Positions 1-9,613 are shown, numbered from the stretch's first letter. The stretch is DNA of 63,937 nt from an uncultured Muribaculaceae bacterium (GCA_910576775.1 CAJTJV010000014.1:1-63937), one strand, 5' to 3'. Notes: a model not told the origin generated them from the letters alone. Made by a program: numbers and translations.

Positions 1-40
1 GGGGTTTTCACATTATGACGCCTCTCCGAGGCTCTCACTC

Positions 41-103
41 TACATTCAAAAAAATAACCTAAATGAAAGAGCCGTGTGAAATAACCGGATTTGTTTGAAT
101 GTA
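41..103. repeat. 10-bp inverted repeat enclosing a half copy of the dispersed repeat
   Basis: A perfect 10-base inverted repeat (41-50 and 94-103, TACATTCAAA and its complement) lies just past the stop of the OmpA-like gene. Inside it, at 63-78, is ATGAAAGAGCCGTGTG, which matches one end of the dispersed repeat described elsewhere in this window. The core of that repeat is absent here. The structure could act as the transcription end of the minus-strand OmpA gene, although there is no clear T run. Function is inference. Confidence 0.45.
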
Positions 104-111
104 AAGGGCTA

Positions 112-1260
112 TCAATCGCTTGTAACGCAGATTGCGACGCGGTTTTTAGTAAATTCCGAGGCAGAGAAGGGCTGGACGGTATCGCCGAAATATTCGACCT
201 TGATTCTATCGGCTGCGATTCCACGGCTTTCAAGCGCCTTGGCGATGGCTTTCGCACGGTTTTGCGAGAGCTTCATGTTATAGTTGCCGGTGCCGGTTTC
301 TTTGTCGGTATAGCCTGATACTGTGACTTTGCATGATGGATTGGCCTTCATGTATTTTACAAGTCCGTCAATTTTTTTCATTTCATTGGCGTCTACTGCA
401 TATGAACGGATGTCGAAGAAAATCTCACAAGTCATGGGTTCTACCTTGACAGCTACCGGTTCGGTTTTTGCTACCGGTTTGGGATCTTCTTTCACAACTG
501 GTTTGGGCTCCGGTTTGGGTTCTGCCTTTGGCTGCGGTTCCGGGGCGGGTTCTTCATAGACCACCGCGGGTGCGGCTTTTTTGCTCTTGCCGAATTTCCA
601 TTTTACACCGACAAGAAGATTGAGCTGCCAGTCGGAGTTGTCTCCGTCTTTTGAATTGAAACGGTCGGAGAGAAGATTGCCGTTGGCTTCTACGTTGATA
701 GCGAAGCTGTTGGAGCAGCGGAAATCTATACCTACAATACCGCGTCCGGCAGGGAACCAGCGGTGATTGTACCAGATGTTCTTCAGATGGCTTGGATGCT
801 GAGCTTTGTATGCCTCAGCCTCGTCGTTGTTCCATGCATATGTGGCACCTACGCCTATTCCGAGATATACATCGCATAGTCTTTTTGCGTTGTATCCGCA
901 GAACAGAGTTGTAAGTGATGCGATAGCGTCAAGATTGCCCTGCGCGTAATTGAATTTGTATTTCATGTCGGGATTGAGAACCTTGCCTTTTGCTTCCCAT
1001 CCGCTGAAACCGAAGCGTGCCGAAAACCAGGGTATTGGGCGGTAGCCTACATAAATGGCGGCTGCCGGCGATATTCCGTTTGAGAAACAGCCTTCGTTGA
1101 TGGTATAGCCTGCTCCAATCTGAGCCTGTCCGAACCAGTGAGGATTGAATTCCGTGTCGGTATTCCGGTATTCATATTTTACCTGTGCAACCGATGTACA
1201 TGGGAATAAAGCCGCTATTGCAATTATTCCGAGGATTAATTTGCCAACCTGTTTTTTCAT
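112..1260 (-). CDS. OmpA-family outer membrane protein
   Basis: 382-residue outer membrane protein expected to tie the outer membrane to peptidoglycan. A signal peptide covers about residues 1-25 and ends at SVAQ. An eight-stranded-barrel-like region follows (about 30-225), then a Pro/Lys/Glu-rich linker with repeated PKPE/KPV units (about 235-275), then an OmpA/MotB-type domain (about 280-382) with the NxxLSxxRAxAI-like block (NYNMKLSQNRAKAIAKAL) typical of peptidoglycan binding. The gene is alone, with its own putative promoter just after the SusCD terminator. The linker length is usual for Bacteroidales OmpA paralogues. The family call is firm; the ligand and exact role are inferred. Confidence 0.93.
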   Translation of the reverse strand: MKKQVGKLILGIIAIAALFPCTSVAQVKYEYRNTDTEFNPHWFGQAQIGAGYTINEGCFSNGISPAAAIYVGYRPIPWFSARFGFSGWEAKGKVLNPDMKYKFNYAQGNLDAIASLTTLFCGYNAKRLCDVYLGIGVGATYAWNNDEAEAYKAQHPSHLKNIWYNHRWFPAGRGIVGIDFRCSNSFAINVEANGNLLSDRFNSKDGDNSDWQLNLLVGVKWKFGKSKKAAPAVVYEEPAPEPQPKAEPKPEPKPVVKEDPKPVAKTEPVAVKVEPMTCEIFFDIRSYAVDANEMKKIDGLVKYMKANPSCKVTVSGYTDKETGTGNYNMKLSQNRAKAIAKALESRGIAADRIKVEYFGDTVQPFSASEFTKNRVAICVTSD

Positions 1261-1288
1261 AGCTATGTAATTATTTGTTATTCCTATC

Positions 1289-1320
1289 GCGAAATTAACA
1301 ATTATATATTAATAATCAAA
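1289..1320 (-). promoter_or_regulatory. Putative promoter of the OmpA-like gene
   Basis: On the minus strand TTTG (1317-1320) lies 20 bases before TAATTTCG (1289-1296), one mismatch from the Bacteroidetes -7 consensus TAnnTTTG. An alternative -7, TATTTTTG, overlaps at 1317-1324. Either would start transcription between the SusD terminator and the ATG at 1260. Confidence 0.5.
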
Positions 1321-1353
1321 AATATTGTGTTTTTATGATCGGAAAATGAAAAA

Positions 1354-1385
1354 AAGATGCGAAACCTTGAAGGATTCCGCATCTT
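1354..1385 (-). terminator. Intrinsic terminator of the susCD operon
   Basis: An 8-bp perfect stem (AAGATGCG at 1354-1361, complement at 1378-1385) is followed on the minus strand by a run of T. It sits 31 bases after the SusD stop codon, so it ends the susC-susD transcript before the OmpA-like gene. Confidence 0.85.
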
Positions 1386-1415
1386 ATGTTTATGGTATTC
1401 TAACTGTTCTGATTA

Positions 1416-3035
1416 TCAGTAGCCGGGGTTCTGGGTGATGTTGGGATTCTGGTCAATCTCTTTTTTGGGGAAGGGAAGGAGCTCGTTGCGTCCGGCCTTG
1501 AAACCGTAGTTGGGATTGGAGGCCGGATCCTTTATAAGCTGGAAATTGAGGTCGATAGTCTCAATGTTCTGTCCCTGTGAGCCGAGTACTTTGGCTGCGT
1601 CGCCCCAGCGTACGAGATCCATGAAGCGTTGTCCTTCCATGCATAGTTCAACGCGGCGTTCGAGTTTGATTTTGTCGAGATCGATGGAATTGTGGGCGGG
1701 AGCTTTGGCTCGTCTGCGTACCTCATTGATATATCCGAGACCTTTGTCGCCCTGTCCTGCCTGGAATTGGCACTCTGCCGCCGACAGAAGCACTTCTGCA
1801 TAGCGCATAAGGCGGAAATTATTGGCCGGGAAAGGCGACCAGCCGCCCCAGTCGAGAGCGATATCGCTGTAGACCCAGCGGTTTTTCCACCCGAAATAGT
1901 TTCCGTGGCCGTGAGCATTCATGTTCAGACGTTTGATATTCATTTCGTTGCGTACATATGTGGTGCTTTTTGCGATAGCTGAAGGACGATAGGATTCGTC
2001 GTAGTTCGCAGCTGTTACGCCGTCGCATTGCATGGCAGCTTCGAGAAGGCTGTTCTGAGGGTTGAAGAAGCCGTAGCCGTCCATGAGGAAATCGTCGGGT
2101 TTGTTGATTTCTGTGCCGTCCCAGGTGTCGGAGAAGCGCCAACCGGAATAGATATATACGTAGCTCATAAGGGCGGGTGCTGTGGCGTCGGACTGGTTGG
2201 CGGGACAGTTGATTTCGAAAACACCTTCATCGCTCCAGTTGGACTCTGCTTTCAGTATATTTTCATACGGTCCTTCCCAAAGTGCGTAATTGTTGGTTGT
2301 TATAACTTTTTCAAACTGTATGAGAGCTTCGGAATAGTTCTTCTGGAACATCAGCGCTTTGCCGAGGAATGCGTCGGCGGCAGCTTGTGTGACATGGGCG
2401 AGATTGGCAACGTCGCCGAGGCTGCGCTTGACGGGAAGAAGACCCGATGAGGCCGCGTGGCGGAAATCTTCGATAGCGGCCTGAAGCATCTCCCCGGGTT
2501 GGGAGTTCGACGGATGGTACTCGGAAGGTTTGAGCACATGTTGCACGACGGGCGCTGTGCCGAAGAATGTCGACAGATAGAATTCGGCATAACCGCGGAG
2601 GAAATAAGCCTCTTCGATAAGCTGTGCCATGTGAGGAGTGAGGTTGGCGGCATCTTTTGCCTCCAGGGCTTCAATTAGCACATTGGAGAAATATATAAGC
2701 TGGTAGAGGCCGGCATAGAGACCTTCAACCTTGCTGTTCTCAGTCGAGATATTGAAAGTGTTGTACTGCATGAGGTCCGGCTGGTCGCCTGCGTTGGGGC
2801 CGCCTTTCCATACATCGTCGGACAGGCAGTTGATGTCGCATACCAAGTTGAAAACGAGGTTGTTAAGGCATGCCATTGCGAGAGCGAGACCCGTGTCGGC
2901 TTCTTCGTCGGTTGAATAATAGGAGTTTGCGTCGTAAACACCTTTCTGTTTGATGTCGAGCTCGTCGGAGCAGCTGCTTAGTCCGCCCATAAGGAGCGCG
3001 CACGCTGTTACCAGTGAGATTATCTTTGTTTTCAT
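1416..3035 (-). CDS. SusD/RagB-family nutrient-binding lipoprotein
   Basis: 539-residue surface lipoprotein that caps a SusC porin and captures its ligand. The signal peptide ends in a lipobox (LSSC, Cys22) followed by SDELD, an acidic stretch like those that send Bacteroidetes lipoproteins to the cell surface. The TPR-like helical SusD core is seen in segments such as AYFLRGYAEFYL and AEVLLSAAECQFQAGQ, with the C-terminal block ELLPFPKKEIDQNPNITQNPGY typical of the family (shown here only as its conserved start ELLPFP and end QNPGY). It lies 26 bases after susC and is surely co-transcribed. No carbohydrate enzyme adjoins the pair, so the substrate cannot be told. Confidence 0.95.
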   Translation of the reverse strand: MKTKIISLVTACALLMGGLSSCSDELDIKQKGVYDANSYYSTDEEADTGLALAMACLNNLVFNLVCDINCLSDDVWKGGPNAGDQPDLMQYNTFNISTENSKVEGLYAGLYQLIYFSNVLIEALEAKDAANLTPHMAQLIEEAYFLRGYAEFYLSTFFGTAPVVQHVLKPSEYHPSNSQPGEMLQAAIEDFRHAASSGLLPVKRSLGDVANLAHVTQAAADAFLGKALMFQKNYSEALIQFEKVITTNNYALWEGPYENILKAESNWSDEGVFEINCPANQSDATAPALMSYVYIYSGWRFSDTWDGTEINKPDDFLMDGYGFFNPQNSLLEAAMQCDGVTAANYDESYRPSAIAKSTTYVRNEMNIKRLNMNAHGHGNYFGWKNRWVYSDIALDWGGWSPFPANNFRLMRYAEVLLSAAECQFQAGQGDKGLGYINEVRRRAKAPAHNSIDLDKIKLERRVELCMEGQRFMDLVRWGDAAKVLGSQGQNIETIDLNFQLIKDPASNPNYGFKAGRNELLPFPKKEIDQNPNITQNPGY

Positions 3036-3061
3036 ATTGAAATATTCAGCTTAGGTATTGA

Positions 3062-6000
3062 TTAGAAAGTGATGTTGAAGCCTACTGCGACCTTGCGCGT
3101 GGTAGGATAGCCGCCGAGGTCGATGCCCTGGCTTGAGCCTGTACCGGCCGATACTTCGGGGTCGAAGCCGGGGTATCTGGTGAAGGTGAAGAAATCGTCA
3201 AGAGAAACGTATGCGCGGAAATTCTCTACGAATACCTTGCGTGTGATTGCCTTGGGAATTGTGTAGCCGAGCTGTATCTGACGGATTTTGAAGAATGAGC
3301 CGTCGAAAACCATCGCCGACGAGAATAGGTAATATTTGGGATCCTGTTCTCCTGAGAGTGCCGGTGCGGAGGGAACGGAACCTCCGGTGTTTGAAGGAGT
3401 CCAGCGGTCGTTGTAGAATACATCCTTGATGCGGTTGGTAGTGAGGCGGTCCTGACGCTGGATGCACATGAAGATGTCGTTGCCGAATGTGCCGGAACCG
3501 GAGATGAGAAGGTCTATGCCTTTATAGGCGAGATTGATGTTGACGCCTAATGTGACATCGGGAATTGCGTCTCCGATATTTGTCTGATCCTTTTCTGTGG
3601 GTTCCTCGGTCTTTATGCGTTTGCCGTTTTCGTCTGTACCCCAATACCATGCATGGCCGTTTTCAGGATTTACACCTGCATAGTCATAGCCGTTGAAATG
3701 CCATACTTTTTTGCCTACCTCGAAGCGGGTTACGTTGATGTTGGAGAACGATGCGCCGTATATTACCGGAACGGATTCGTGAATCTCTGTCACCTTGTTT
3801 CTGAGGGTCGAGATATTGGCGTTTATGCTGTAGCGGAAATCTCCGACTTTGTCCTGCCATCCGAGATCAAATTCAAGACCGCTGTTGACAACTGAACCTG
3901 CGTTGATTGGCGATGTGACACCGCCGAGCGACAGAGTCGGTGTGACGCCATAAACGAGCAGACCGTTTGTTGTCTTGTGGAAATAGTCGAAACCGAATGT
4001 GAAACGGTTGTTGAACAGGCGGGCGTCAAAACCGAAATCCCACTGTGTCATCGTTTCCCATGAAAGTTCGTCATTGCCGGTACTCGACGGGCCGCGTCCG
4101 TTTACCCACTGGGTAGTTCCGTTGGTGGTGAAGGAATATACTGCGTTGTTCCATGCGCCCCAGCCGGGAACGAAGCTTGCGCTGCCGAACGAGGCTATTA
4201 CAGGATGGTAGGAGTATCCGCCAAGAGGAGCAACAGAGCCATTCTTGCCGAATGATGCGCGAATTTTGAAATAATCGAGTGCCGGACGCGACCAACCCAT
4301 GAAATCTTCCTGCGACATTACCCAACCGATTGAGGCTGAAGGGAAATAGCCCCAACGGTTTGTTATCGGTAGTTTCGAGGCGTCGTAGGCATCGGCGCGG
4401 AGAGATGCCTGAACCATGTATTTGTTGTCATAGGTATAACCTACGCGGCCGAACCACGAATATTGGGTGGATACGGACTCGTTTCCGTTTGTGTTCTTGA
4501 TGGCATCGGCGTTGGCATAATCAAGGAAACCCCAAAGGTCGGGATTGGGAACCGGGATTGCCGGGATGTATTTGTCGTCTATAGTAGTGGAGGATGCACT
4601 GCCCCATGTCTGGTTCCATATGTTTTTCTGGAAGGAAAGACCGGCCATGGCGCTTACGGCATGGACTTCTTTGAAAGTCTGGTTATAGTTTGCGAAATTT
4701 TCCCACTGATAGTATATGCCGCTTCCGGTGGTGGATTCTATCGACTGGGAGTTGGTGTTGGACTGTGAGCTGCCGTAATATGGTTGGCTGTAGCCGTTGT
4801 ATTGGGTGGAAGTGAGTTTATAGCCGAAGCGTGAGGTGATGGTGAGCGGCTTCCATATATTTAGATGGGCATAGACCGAGCCCGTTATGTTGTAGCCCTG
4901 GTTTTTTTTCTGCTGTTTGTCGCGCATTATCATAGGGTGAGCGTTCTCCGAACCCTGATAATTGGAAACGCCATAATATAAGCCATCCTCGTTTTTGAGA
5001 AGCATGTCTTTGTGCTGGAGCATCTGGCTGTTCATGTTCTCGTCTGTATAGAGGTTGGCGGTGAGGGGATCCATAGCATATACGGAAGCCATAAGAGAGC
5101 CCCAGCCGTCGTTTGTCGATACGGAGCGTGTCTGCCAGCGCTCTACAATTGCCGTTGTGCCGAATTTCAGCCACGACTTGATGCTGTAATCTGCGTTGAG
5201 AGTTCCTGAGAGGCGTTTGTAATGATCGCTGTCGCCGCGTACCGGACCGTCATTGTCCAGGTAGCTTATAGTAGCGAGGATGCCGCCGCGTTCATTGGCG
5301 CCTTCGAGGCTTACGGTATGTTTCATCTGGGTACCGTTGCCGAATGCCACGTCAAACCAGTTGGTATCGGTTTTGCCGTCCCAACCAAGATTGTTGATAG
5401 TCTGCATGTCGAAAAGTTTTGCATCCTGCATGTATTCGATGTATTCTGCAGAGTTGAGCATGGCGGGTTTATGCCCGAAAGTCTCGTTCACATATTGGAA
5501 ATCATAGCGGATACTGCCATGGGAGTTGCCCCCGCTTTTTGCGCTCTTGGTGGTTATGAGAATGACACCGTTACCGGCCTGTGCGCCGTAGATTGCGGCG
5601 GAAGCGCCGTCCTTGAGAACCTCAATCGATTCGATTGTCGATGGGTCGATACCGGAAATATCTTCCAGACGGATACCGTCGACAACATACAGTGGCGACA
5701 TATCGGAGTTGGAGGAATAACCGCGGACTCGGATTGCCGGAGTTGCTCCGGGGGCACCGGAGGTCGATACCATCTGCACGCCGGATGTCTTGCCGGCCAA
5801 AGCGGCGGTAGGGTTGTTTACCGACAGATTTTCGAGCGAGCTGCCGTCGACCTTGGCTATTGCGCCTGTGACGTCGCTCTTGCGCTGTACGCCATAACCT
5901 ACAACCACAACGTCGTCGAGTGTGTTGGTATTGGGTTTTAGTACTACGTCAAGTTGTCCGTTGACGGCCGGGTGAGTCTGTGGTTCCATACCTACGTATG

Positions 6001-6238
6001 AGAATACTATCTTGCTCCCGTTATTTACTTTTATCGAATAGTTGCCGTCGATATCGGTGGTTGTGCCGGATGTGGTACCTTGTACCATAACCGATACTCC
6101 AATCAGGGGTTCGCCTTCTTCATCTGTTACAGATCCGGATGTGGTGATGCTTTGGGCGCTTGCGCACATCCCTGCGAACCAAAACAAGGCAACGGCGGTC
6201 ACGTACCGCCAGAAAGTCTGTTGTTTGAAGTTTTTCAT
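3062..6238 (-). CDS. SusC/RagA-family TonB-dependent transporter
   Basis: 1058-residue outer membrane transporter that imports the ligand caught by the SusD partner, powered by TonB-ExbBD. A signal peptide (about 1-29, ending CASAQ) is followed by a carboxypeptidase-regulatory-like beta domain (about 33-110, GSVTDEEGEPLIGVSV), a TonB-box-like DDVVVVGYG segment, and a plug domain with the hallmark VDGIRLEDISGIDPSTIESI-type block and LKDGASAAIYG. A 22-strand barrel fills the rest and ends VAVGFNITF, with a terminal aromatic residue as expected for outer membrane insertion. Length is normal. The upstream DUF6377-type gene on the same strand may control it. Confidence 0.96.
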   Translation of the reverse strand: MKNFKQQTFWRYVTAVALFWFAGMCASAQSITTSGSVTDEEGEPLIGVSVMVQGTTSGTTTDIDGNYSIKVNNGSKIVFSYVGMEPQTHPAVNGQLDVVLKPNTNTLDDVVVVGYGVQRKSDVTGAIAKVDGSSLENLSVNNPTAALAGKTSGVQMVSTSGAPGATPAIRVRGYSSNSDMSPLYVVDGIRLEDISGIDPSTIESIEVLKDGASAAIYGAQAGNGVILITTKSAKSGGNSHGSIRYDFQYVNETFGHKPAMLNSAEYIEYMQDAKLFDMQTINNLGWDGKTDTNWFDVAFGNGTQMKHTVSLEGANERGGILATISYLDNDGPVRGDSDHYKRLSGTLNADYSIKSWLKFGTTAIVERWQTRSVSTNDGWGSLMASVYAMDPLTANLYTDENMNSQMLQHKDMLLKNEDGLYYGVSNYQGSENAHPMIMRDKQQKKNQGYNITGSVYAHLNIWKPLTITSRFGYKLTSTQYNGYSQPYYGSSQSNTNSQSIESTTGSGIYYQWENFANYNQTFKEVHAVSAMAGLSFQKNIWNQTWGSASSTTIDDKYIPAIPVPNPDLWGFLDYANADAIKNTNGNESVSTQYSWFGRVGYTYDNKYMVQASLRADAYDASKLPITNRWGYFPSASIGWVMSQEDFMGWSRPALDYFKIRASFGKNGSVAPLGGYSYHPVIASFGSASFVPGWGAWNNAVYSFTTNGTTQWVNGRGPSSTGNDELSWETMTQWDFGFDARLFNNRFTFGFDYFHKTTNGLLVYGVTPTLSLGGVTSPINAGSVVNSGLEFDLGWQDKVGDFRYSINANISTLRNKVTEIHESVPVIYGASFSNINVTRFEVGKKVWHFNGYDYAGVNPENGHAWYWGTDENGKRIKTEEPTEKDQTNIGDAIPDVTLGVNINLAYKGIDLLISGSGTFGNDIFMCIQRQDRLTTNRIKDVFYNDRWTPSNTGGSVPSAPALSGEQDPKYYLFSSAMVFDGSFFKIRQIQLGYTIPKAITRKVFVENFRAYVSLDDFFTFTRYPGFDPEVSAGTGSSQGIDLGGYPTTRKVAVGFNITF

Positions 6239-6328
6239 GATTCGTTTAAAAACGTGGTTTAGTTAAGATGTTAATCTCAAAATATTCTTGTCAGTCTCTT
6301 TCTTGTTATGAGTGGAGGTGATTCTTCG

Positions 6329-6336
6329 CAAAATTA
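6329..6336 (-). promoter_or_regulatory. Possible -7 element of susC
   Basis: TAATTTTG on the minus strand matches the TAnnTTTG consensus, about 90 bases before the susC start. No good TTTG lies at the right distance upstream, which would suit an activator-dependent promoter. A nine-C run (6419-6427) lies further upstream. The 258-base gap between susC and the next gene holds nothing else recognised. Confidence 0.4.
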
Positions 6337-6496
6337 ATAAATGTAAATGCAGATGCTTTGAAAGATAGGCCTACAGGTAAAACTTTTAACATATAAGTAT
6401 CTGACAATTAATAAAATACCCCCCCCCATTTGGTAAATAGGGGTAATGCTTTATACTTTTAAATATGTAAAATGGATTTTCTTGTTTGTAAAAAAA

Positions 6497-8134
6497 TCAA
6501 GAATCGTGGCTCGTTGTCGGGGTATTGCGGTTGTTGTAGACTGTGCGGATGGAAATGTTGAGCATGCGTGCTATATCCGTGCTTTTTTCTACGCCGAGAC
6601 GACGGAGAGCATAAATACGCAGACGTGTATTCAGGCCCTTGTTTTTTTCGATATTTTCAGCCAAAATCTTGGATTCCGCAGGCGCCGAAATGTTATATTC
6701 TTCGATTAGATTTGGAAAAATAGAAAGAACAGTATGGTCGAAGCCGATATAGAAACTCTGATATTGTTCTTTTACGAGGTCGGAATTGGAAATGATGCTT
6801 CCGAGCTCGTCGAACTGTTTCAGCTTGTATTTCCTTACAAGTTTTTTCTGGAAATCGTCAAGAGCGGTTATATAATCGGTGGAGAGCCGTAGTATAAGGG
6901 CTATTATACCTTGTTTTGTGGTATTGGATTCAATAAGTTCGGAATTCTTGTTTTCAAGAGTCTCATTTGCAGTCTTTAGCTTTGTATATACACTTTCGAG
7001 TTCCTTTTGAGTGCGTTTAAGGCGAAAATGCCTGATAATTATGTATATTACCGCAACTATAAGCAACAGTTGCATGACTATGAATGCCATAAGGTACATC
7101 CACATTTCTCTGTCATGCTTCTCTATTTCATTGAGGTATGCGTTTCGGACTGCCGATAGTACGTCGGCCTGGCTCACTATGCGAGTGCGGTTTTTGTAGG
7201 CGTTTATCTGTCCGGTATTATACAGCAGATAATTATATGCACGGGAAAGATCGCCGTGTTCGAACAGAAAAGTGGCGAGTTCCTGAATGGCTGCTATCTC
7301 TCGGTTTTCTATCTCGGCATCGTAGATTGCGGCCAGTGTCTTGTACTTTACCATGTTGATGTCGTCGCCGATACTTTCAAAATAGCGGGCGAGCCAGTAT
7401 GAATTGATCGCCATGTCTCTGTTTGCTTCTTTTCCACTTGCCGCCACACTGTCGACCATGGCTTTGAGTTCTCCGGCTTCTTTCCGGACTGTACCGGCAT
7501 TACCTGTCTCGACTTTCTGTGCTATCGGCGCCCAAAGCATCATATTTGGCCGTTCGGGAAAAAGCCTGCATACAGAATCGCGGTAAGCATTGGAAATGGC
7601 AAGACTTTTCTCGTTTTTCCCTGTGGAATTTCTCATAAAGAGAGCCTGTATGGAGTATACATAATCGGCAATCTTGAAATAATGATATTTTGCTTCCTTC
7701 GACAGTTTGTCGGTCTTTATTGATCTGAGCAATGCCGCGGCGTCTTCAAAAGAGCCGCAGGCTGCATATATGAAGGCTTCGTTGCTTAAGCTGAGACACA
7801 TCTGGTTCTTGTCTCCTTCATCTATCTTTTTTGTCAGTTCTGTCGAAAGGCGTGCATAATGAAGGGCAGAGTCGGAATCATAGACGATATATTCGTTATA
7901 AAGAGCTCTTGCTGAGGAAAGACGTTCCGAATCGTTCGGGTTTCCGCGCAGGTTCCCGCGGAGGGCGGCTATCCGGTTCTCTTTTCTTTCAATATAGTGA
8001 TGATGATTGGTTATAATAGTATCGAGATGCAGAAGCAGACTTTCGTTTTGTTTTATGGCATCGCACATGGAAGCTTCCGCTTTGGCGACGGAAAAGATAA
8101 GTGATATGATAATGAAAACAATCTCTGATTTCAT
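6497..8134 (-). CDS. DUF6377-type membrane regulator with TPR domain and C-terminal HTH
   Basis: 545-residue predicted membrane-anchored transcription regulator. From the ATG at 8134 (MKSEIVFIIISLIF) there is a signal peptide, a TPR-like helical sensor (about 40-320), one membrane helix (MYLMAFIVMQLLLIVAVIYI), a coiled coil (KRTQKELESVYTKLKTANETLE) and a C-terminal helix-turn-helix (STDIARMLNISIRTVYNNR). That order is the pattern of the Bacteroidetes family often found beside SusCD pairs. The open frame extends 21 codons further upstream, but only the internal ATG gives a signal peptide directly. The tail after the HTH is short (TPTTSHDS) compared with what I recall of relatives. Ligand and targets are inferred, susC being the likely target. 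Confidence 0.85.
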   Translation of the reverse strand: MKSEIVFIIISLIFSVAKAEASMCDAIKQNESLLLHLDTIITNHHHYIERKENRIAALRGNLRGNPNDSERLSSARALYNEYIVYDSDSALHYARLSTELTKKIDEGDKNQMCLSLSNEAFIYAACGSFEDAAALLRSIKTDKLSKEAKYHYFKIADYVYSIQALFMRNSTGKNEKSLAISNAYRDSVCRLFPERPNMMLWAPIAQKVETGNAGTVRKEAGELKAMVDSVAASGKEANRDMAINSYWLARYFESIGDDINMVKYKTLAAIYDAEIENREIAAIQELATFLFEHGDLSRAYNYLLYNTGQINAYKNRTRIVSQADVLSAVRNAYLNEIEKHDREMWMYLMAFIVMQLLLIVAVIYIIIRHFRLKRTQKELESVYTKLKTANETLENKNSELIESNTTKQGIIALILRLSTDYITALDDFQKKLVRKYKLKQFDELGSIISNSDLVKEQYQSFYIGFDHTVLSIFPNLIEEYNISAPAESKILAENIEKNKGLNTRLRIYALRRLGVEKSTDIARMLNISIRTVYNNRNTPTTSHDS

Positions 8135-8230
8135 GTGCGTTTTTCGCGGTATTGGAGAATCGAAACGCAAGTTAAGAATTTTTCGGCAAACTGCCAAACC
8201 TTCATGAGCGGAATCCTGCGAAAATACAAT

Positions 8231-8929
8231 TCAGCTTCCGTATCCGAGTAGACTGAGGATAAATGGTGCGAGCATGGCAGTGAGAAGACCGTTGATGGTA
8301 AGTCCCAGCGAAGAGAATGCTCCATAACGGTCGCTACGTTCCATTGCAACTGACGTGCCGATGGCATGTGCTGCCGTTCCCATCGACAGCCCTTCGGCTA
8401 TCGGACTTTTTATGCGGCTTATTTTGGAAATCTGGAAGCCGGTGAGACCTCCGAAAAGCCCTGTGCAGACAACCACTGCCGCTGTCAGAGGCGGAATGCC
8501 GCCAACCGAAGATGCTATCTCCATTGCTATAGGTGTGGTTACGGCCTTCGGGGCAAGTGAGAGGATCACCTCTTTTGAGGCGCCTAAGAGTTCCGCGACG
8601 GCTACCACAGATATGATACCGGCGACACAGCCTGCCATTTCGGCGAATAGCAGAGGCAGCATTTGCCGACGTATAGATTCGAGTTGCCTGTATAGAGGAA
8701 CACCGAGCGCCACGACTGCTGGTTTTAGCCAGAAATCGATATACTCTCCGCTTTCTCGGTAGGTGTCGTAGTCTATGCCGAAAGCGCATAAGAAACATAT
8801 AAGTGCAGTCATCGACAGCAATATAGGATTTAGGAGGCGGATTCCGGTGCGCTTCTGGAGTATCTGTGCGCTTACGAAGATGATAAATGTAAGTGCGATA
8901 AGAAAATATTTATTGTTTAGAAAGTCCAT
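8231..8929 (-). CDS. lrgB: LrgB/CidB-family membrane protein
   Basis: 232-residue integral membrane protein of the LrgB family, linked in other bacteria to murein hydrolase control and, more recently, to export of small metabolites such as pyruvate or glycolate. Multiple hydrophobic helices are visible together with the family signature LAPKAVTTPIAMEIA and GLTGFQISK...GLSMGTAAHAIGTS (two blocks quoted separately). The start at 8929 (MDFLNNKYFL) was chosen because the twelve residues before it are not membrane-like. It overlaps the upstream lrgA by 20 bases, so the two are translationally coupled. Confidence 0.92.
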   Translation of the reverse strand: MDFLNNKYFLIALTFIIFVSAQILQKRTGIRLLNPILLSMTALICFLCAFGIDYDTYRESGEYIDFWLKPAVVALGVPLYRQLESIRRQMLPLLFAEMAGCVAGIISVVAVAELLGASKEVILSLAPKAVTTPIAMEIASSVGGIPPLTAAVVVCTGLFGGLTGFQISKISRIKSPIAEGLSMGTAAHAIGTSVAMERSDRYGAFSSLGLTINGLLTAMLAPFILSLLGYGS

Positions 8930-9320
8930 ATTTGAATCTTTTAGACCGCAGAAACTGGTGAACATGCCCTGTAACGGCTATTATGATAGCCGTGCTGATA
9001 ACAGAGGCGCCTATTATGGGAAGCCATTGGTCGGCGATTATGTCGAGGCATCGCATCATGCCGACTCCCGCGGGGACGAAGAAAAATCCGAGATTGTGCA
9101 CGAGGAAATCAGCCATGCGGTCGACTCGGCGGATGTTGATTAATCTTAATCTGAGTGAAACTGCCAGAAGAAGCATTCCGATGATGCTTGAGGGTATTGG
9201 TATTCCTGTCAGCCACACTACAAATTCTCCTGCGGCAAGAAATCCGAACAACATACCGCACTGCAATATCATATTCATACAAACATAAAAATACTGCGGC
9301 CATGAAAGATAGTTCTTCAT
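8910..9320 (-). CDS. lrgA: LrgA/CidA-family holin-like protein
   Basis: 136-residue four-helix membrane protein of the CidA/LrgA family, partner of LrgB. The family block PIPSSIIGMLLLAVSLRL and the C-terminal FFFVPAGVGMM are clear. It is the first gene of a two-gene operon and has a promoter 17-47 bases upstream. No LytSR two-component pair, its usual controller in Firmicutes, is present here. The biochemical role in Bacteroidetes is not settled. Confidence 0.93.
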   Translation of the reverse strand: MKNYLSWPQYFYVCMNMILQCGMLFGFLAAGEFVVWLTGIPIPSSIIGMLLLAVSLRLRLINIRRVDRMADFLVHNLGFFFVPAGVGMMRCLDIIADQWLPIIGASVISTAIIIAVTGHVHQFLRSKRFKYGLSKQ

Positions 9321-9336
9321 GACCGCGATTACGGTG

Positions 9337-9367
9337 CAAAATTATAAACTTACCGCCTGAAAGGCAA
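9337..9367 (-). promoter_or_regulatory. Promoter of lrgAB
   Basis: TAATTTTG (9337-9344, minus strand) lies 20 bases after TTG (9365-9367), fitting the Bacteroidetes promoter. Transcription would start about 10 bases before the lrgA ATG, leaving a very short leader. Confidence 0.6.
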
Positions 9368-9399
9368 GAAATGTGTCAAAAAAACGCACATCTTTCACA

Positions 9400-9492
9400 C
9401 AGCTTTTTCATTTAAAAATGCTTGAATATTTCAATAGCGATGTACTCGAATAGTTATCGGCATCCTGCAAACTCAAATGAAAGAGCCGCATG
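9400..9492. repeat. Dispersed intergenic repeat, copy A
   Basis: About 92 bases beginning GCTTTTTCATTTAAAAATG and ending ATGAAAGAGCCGCATG. The ends are imperfect inverted repeats (CTTTTTCAT against ATGAAAGAG). The core at 9424-9453, containing TTTCAATAGCGATG and ACTCGAATAG, is shared almost base for base with copy B and more loosely with copy C. It lies between lrgA and the YbjN-like gene. The following 9493-9613 holds a CACGGG/CCCGTG hairpin (9523-9539) and no recognised gene. Confidence 0.75.
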
Positions 9493-9613
9493 AAGGCTCA
9501 GGCTGTTTGTGGGCTTCTGAAACACGGGCTTTACCCGTGCCTATAAAACTACCGCAGCTATGCTGCTCCGGTCGCATCAGAGGATATGCAGGATTAAAAG
9601 AGTCATGTCTCTT

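Noticed and set aside
5222..5941. 239-codon open frame antisense to susC
   Set aside because: Shadow of the plug and barrel coding sequence; Cys-rich composition, no signal of its own.
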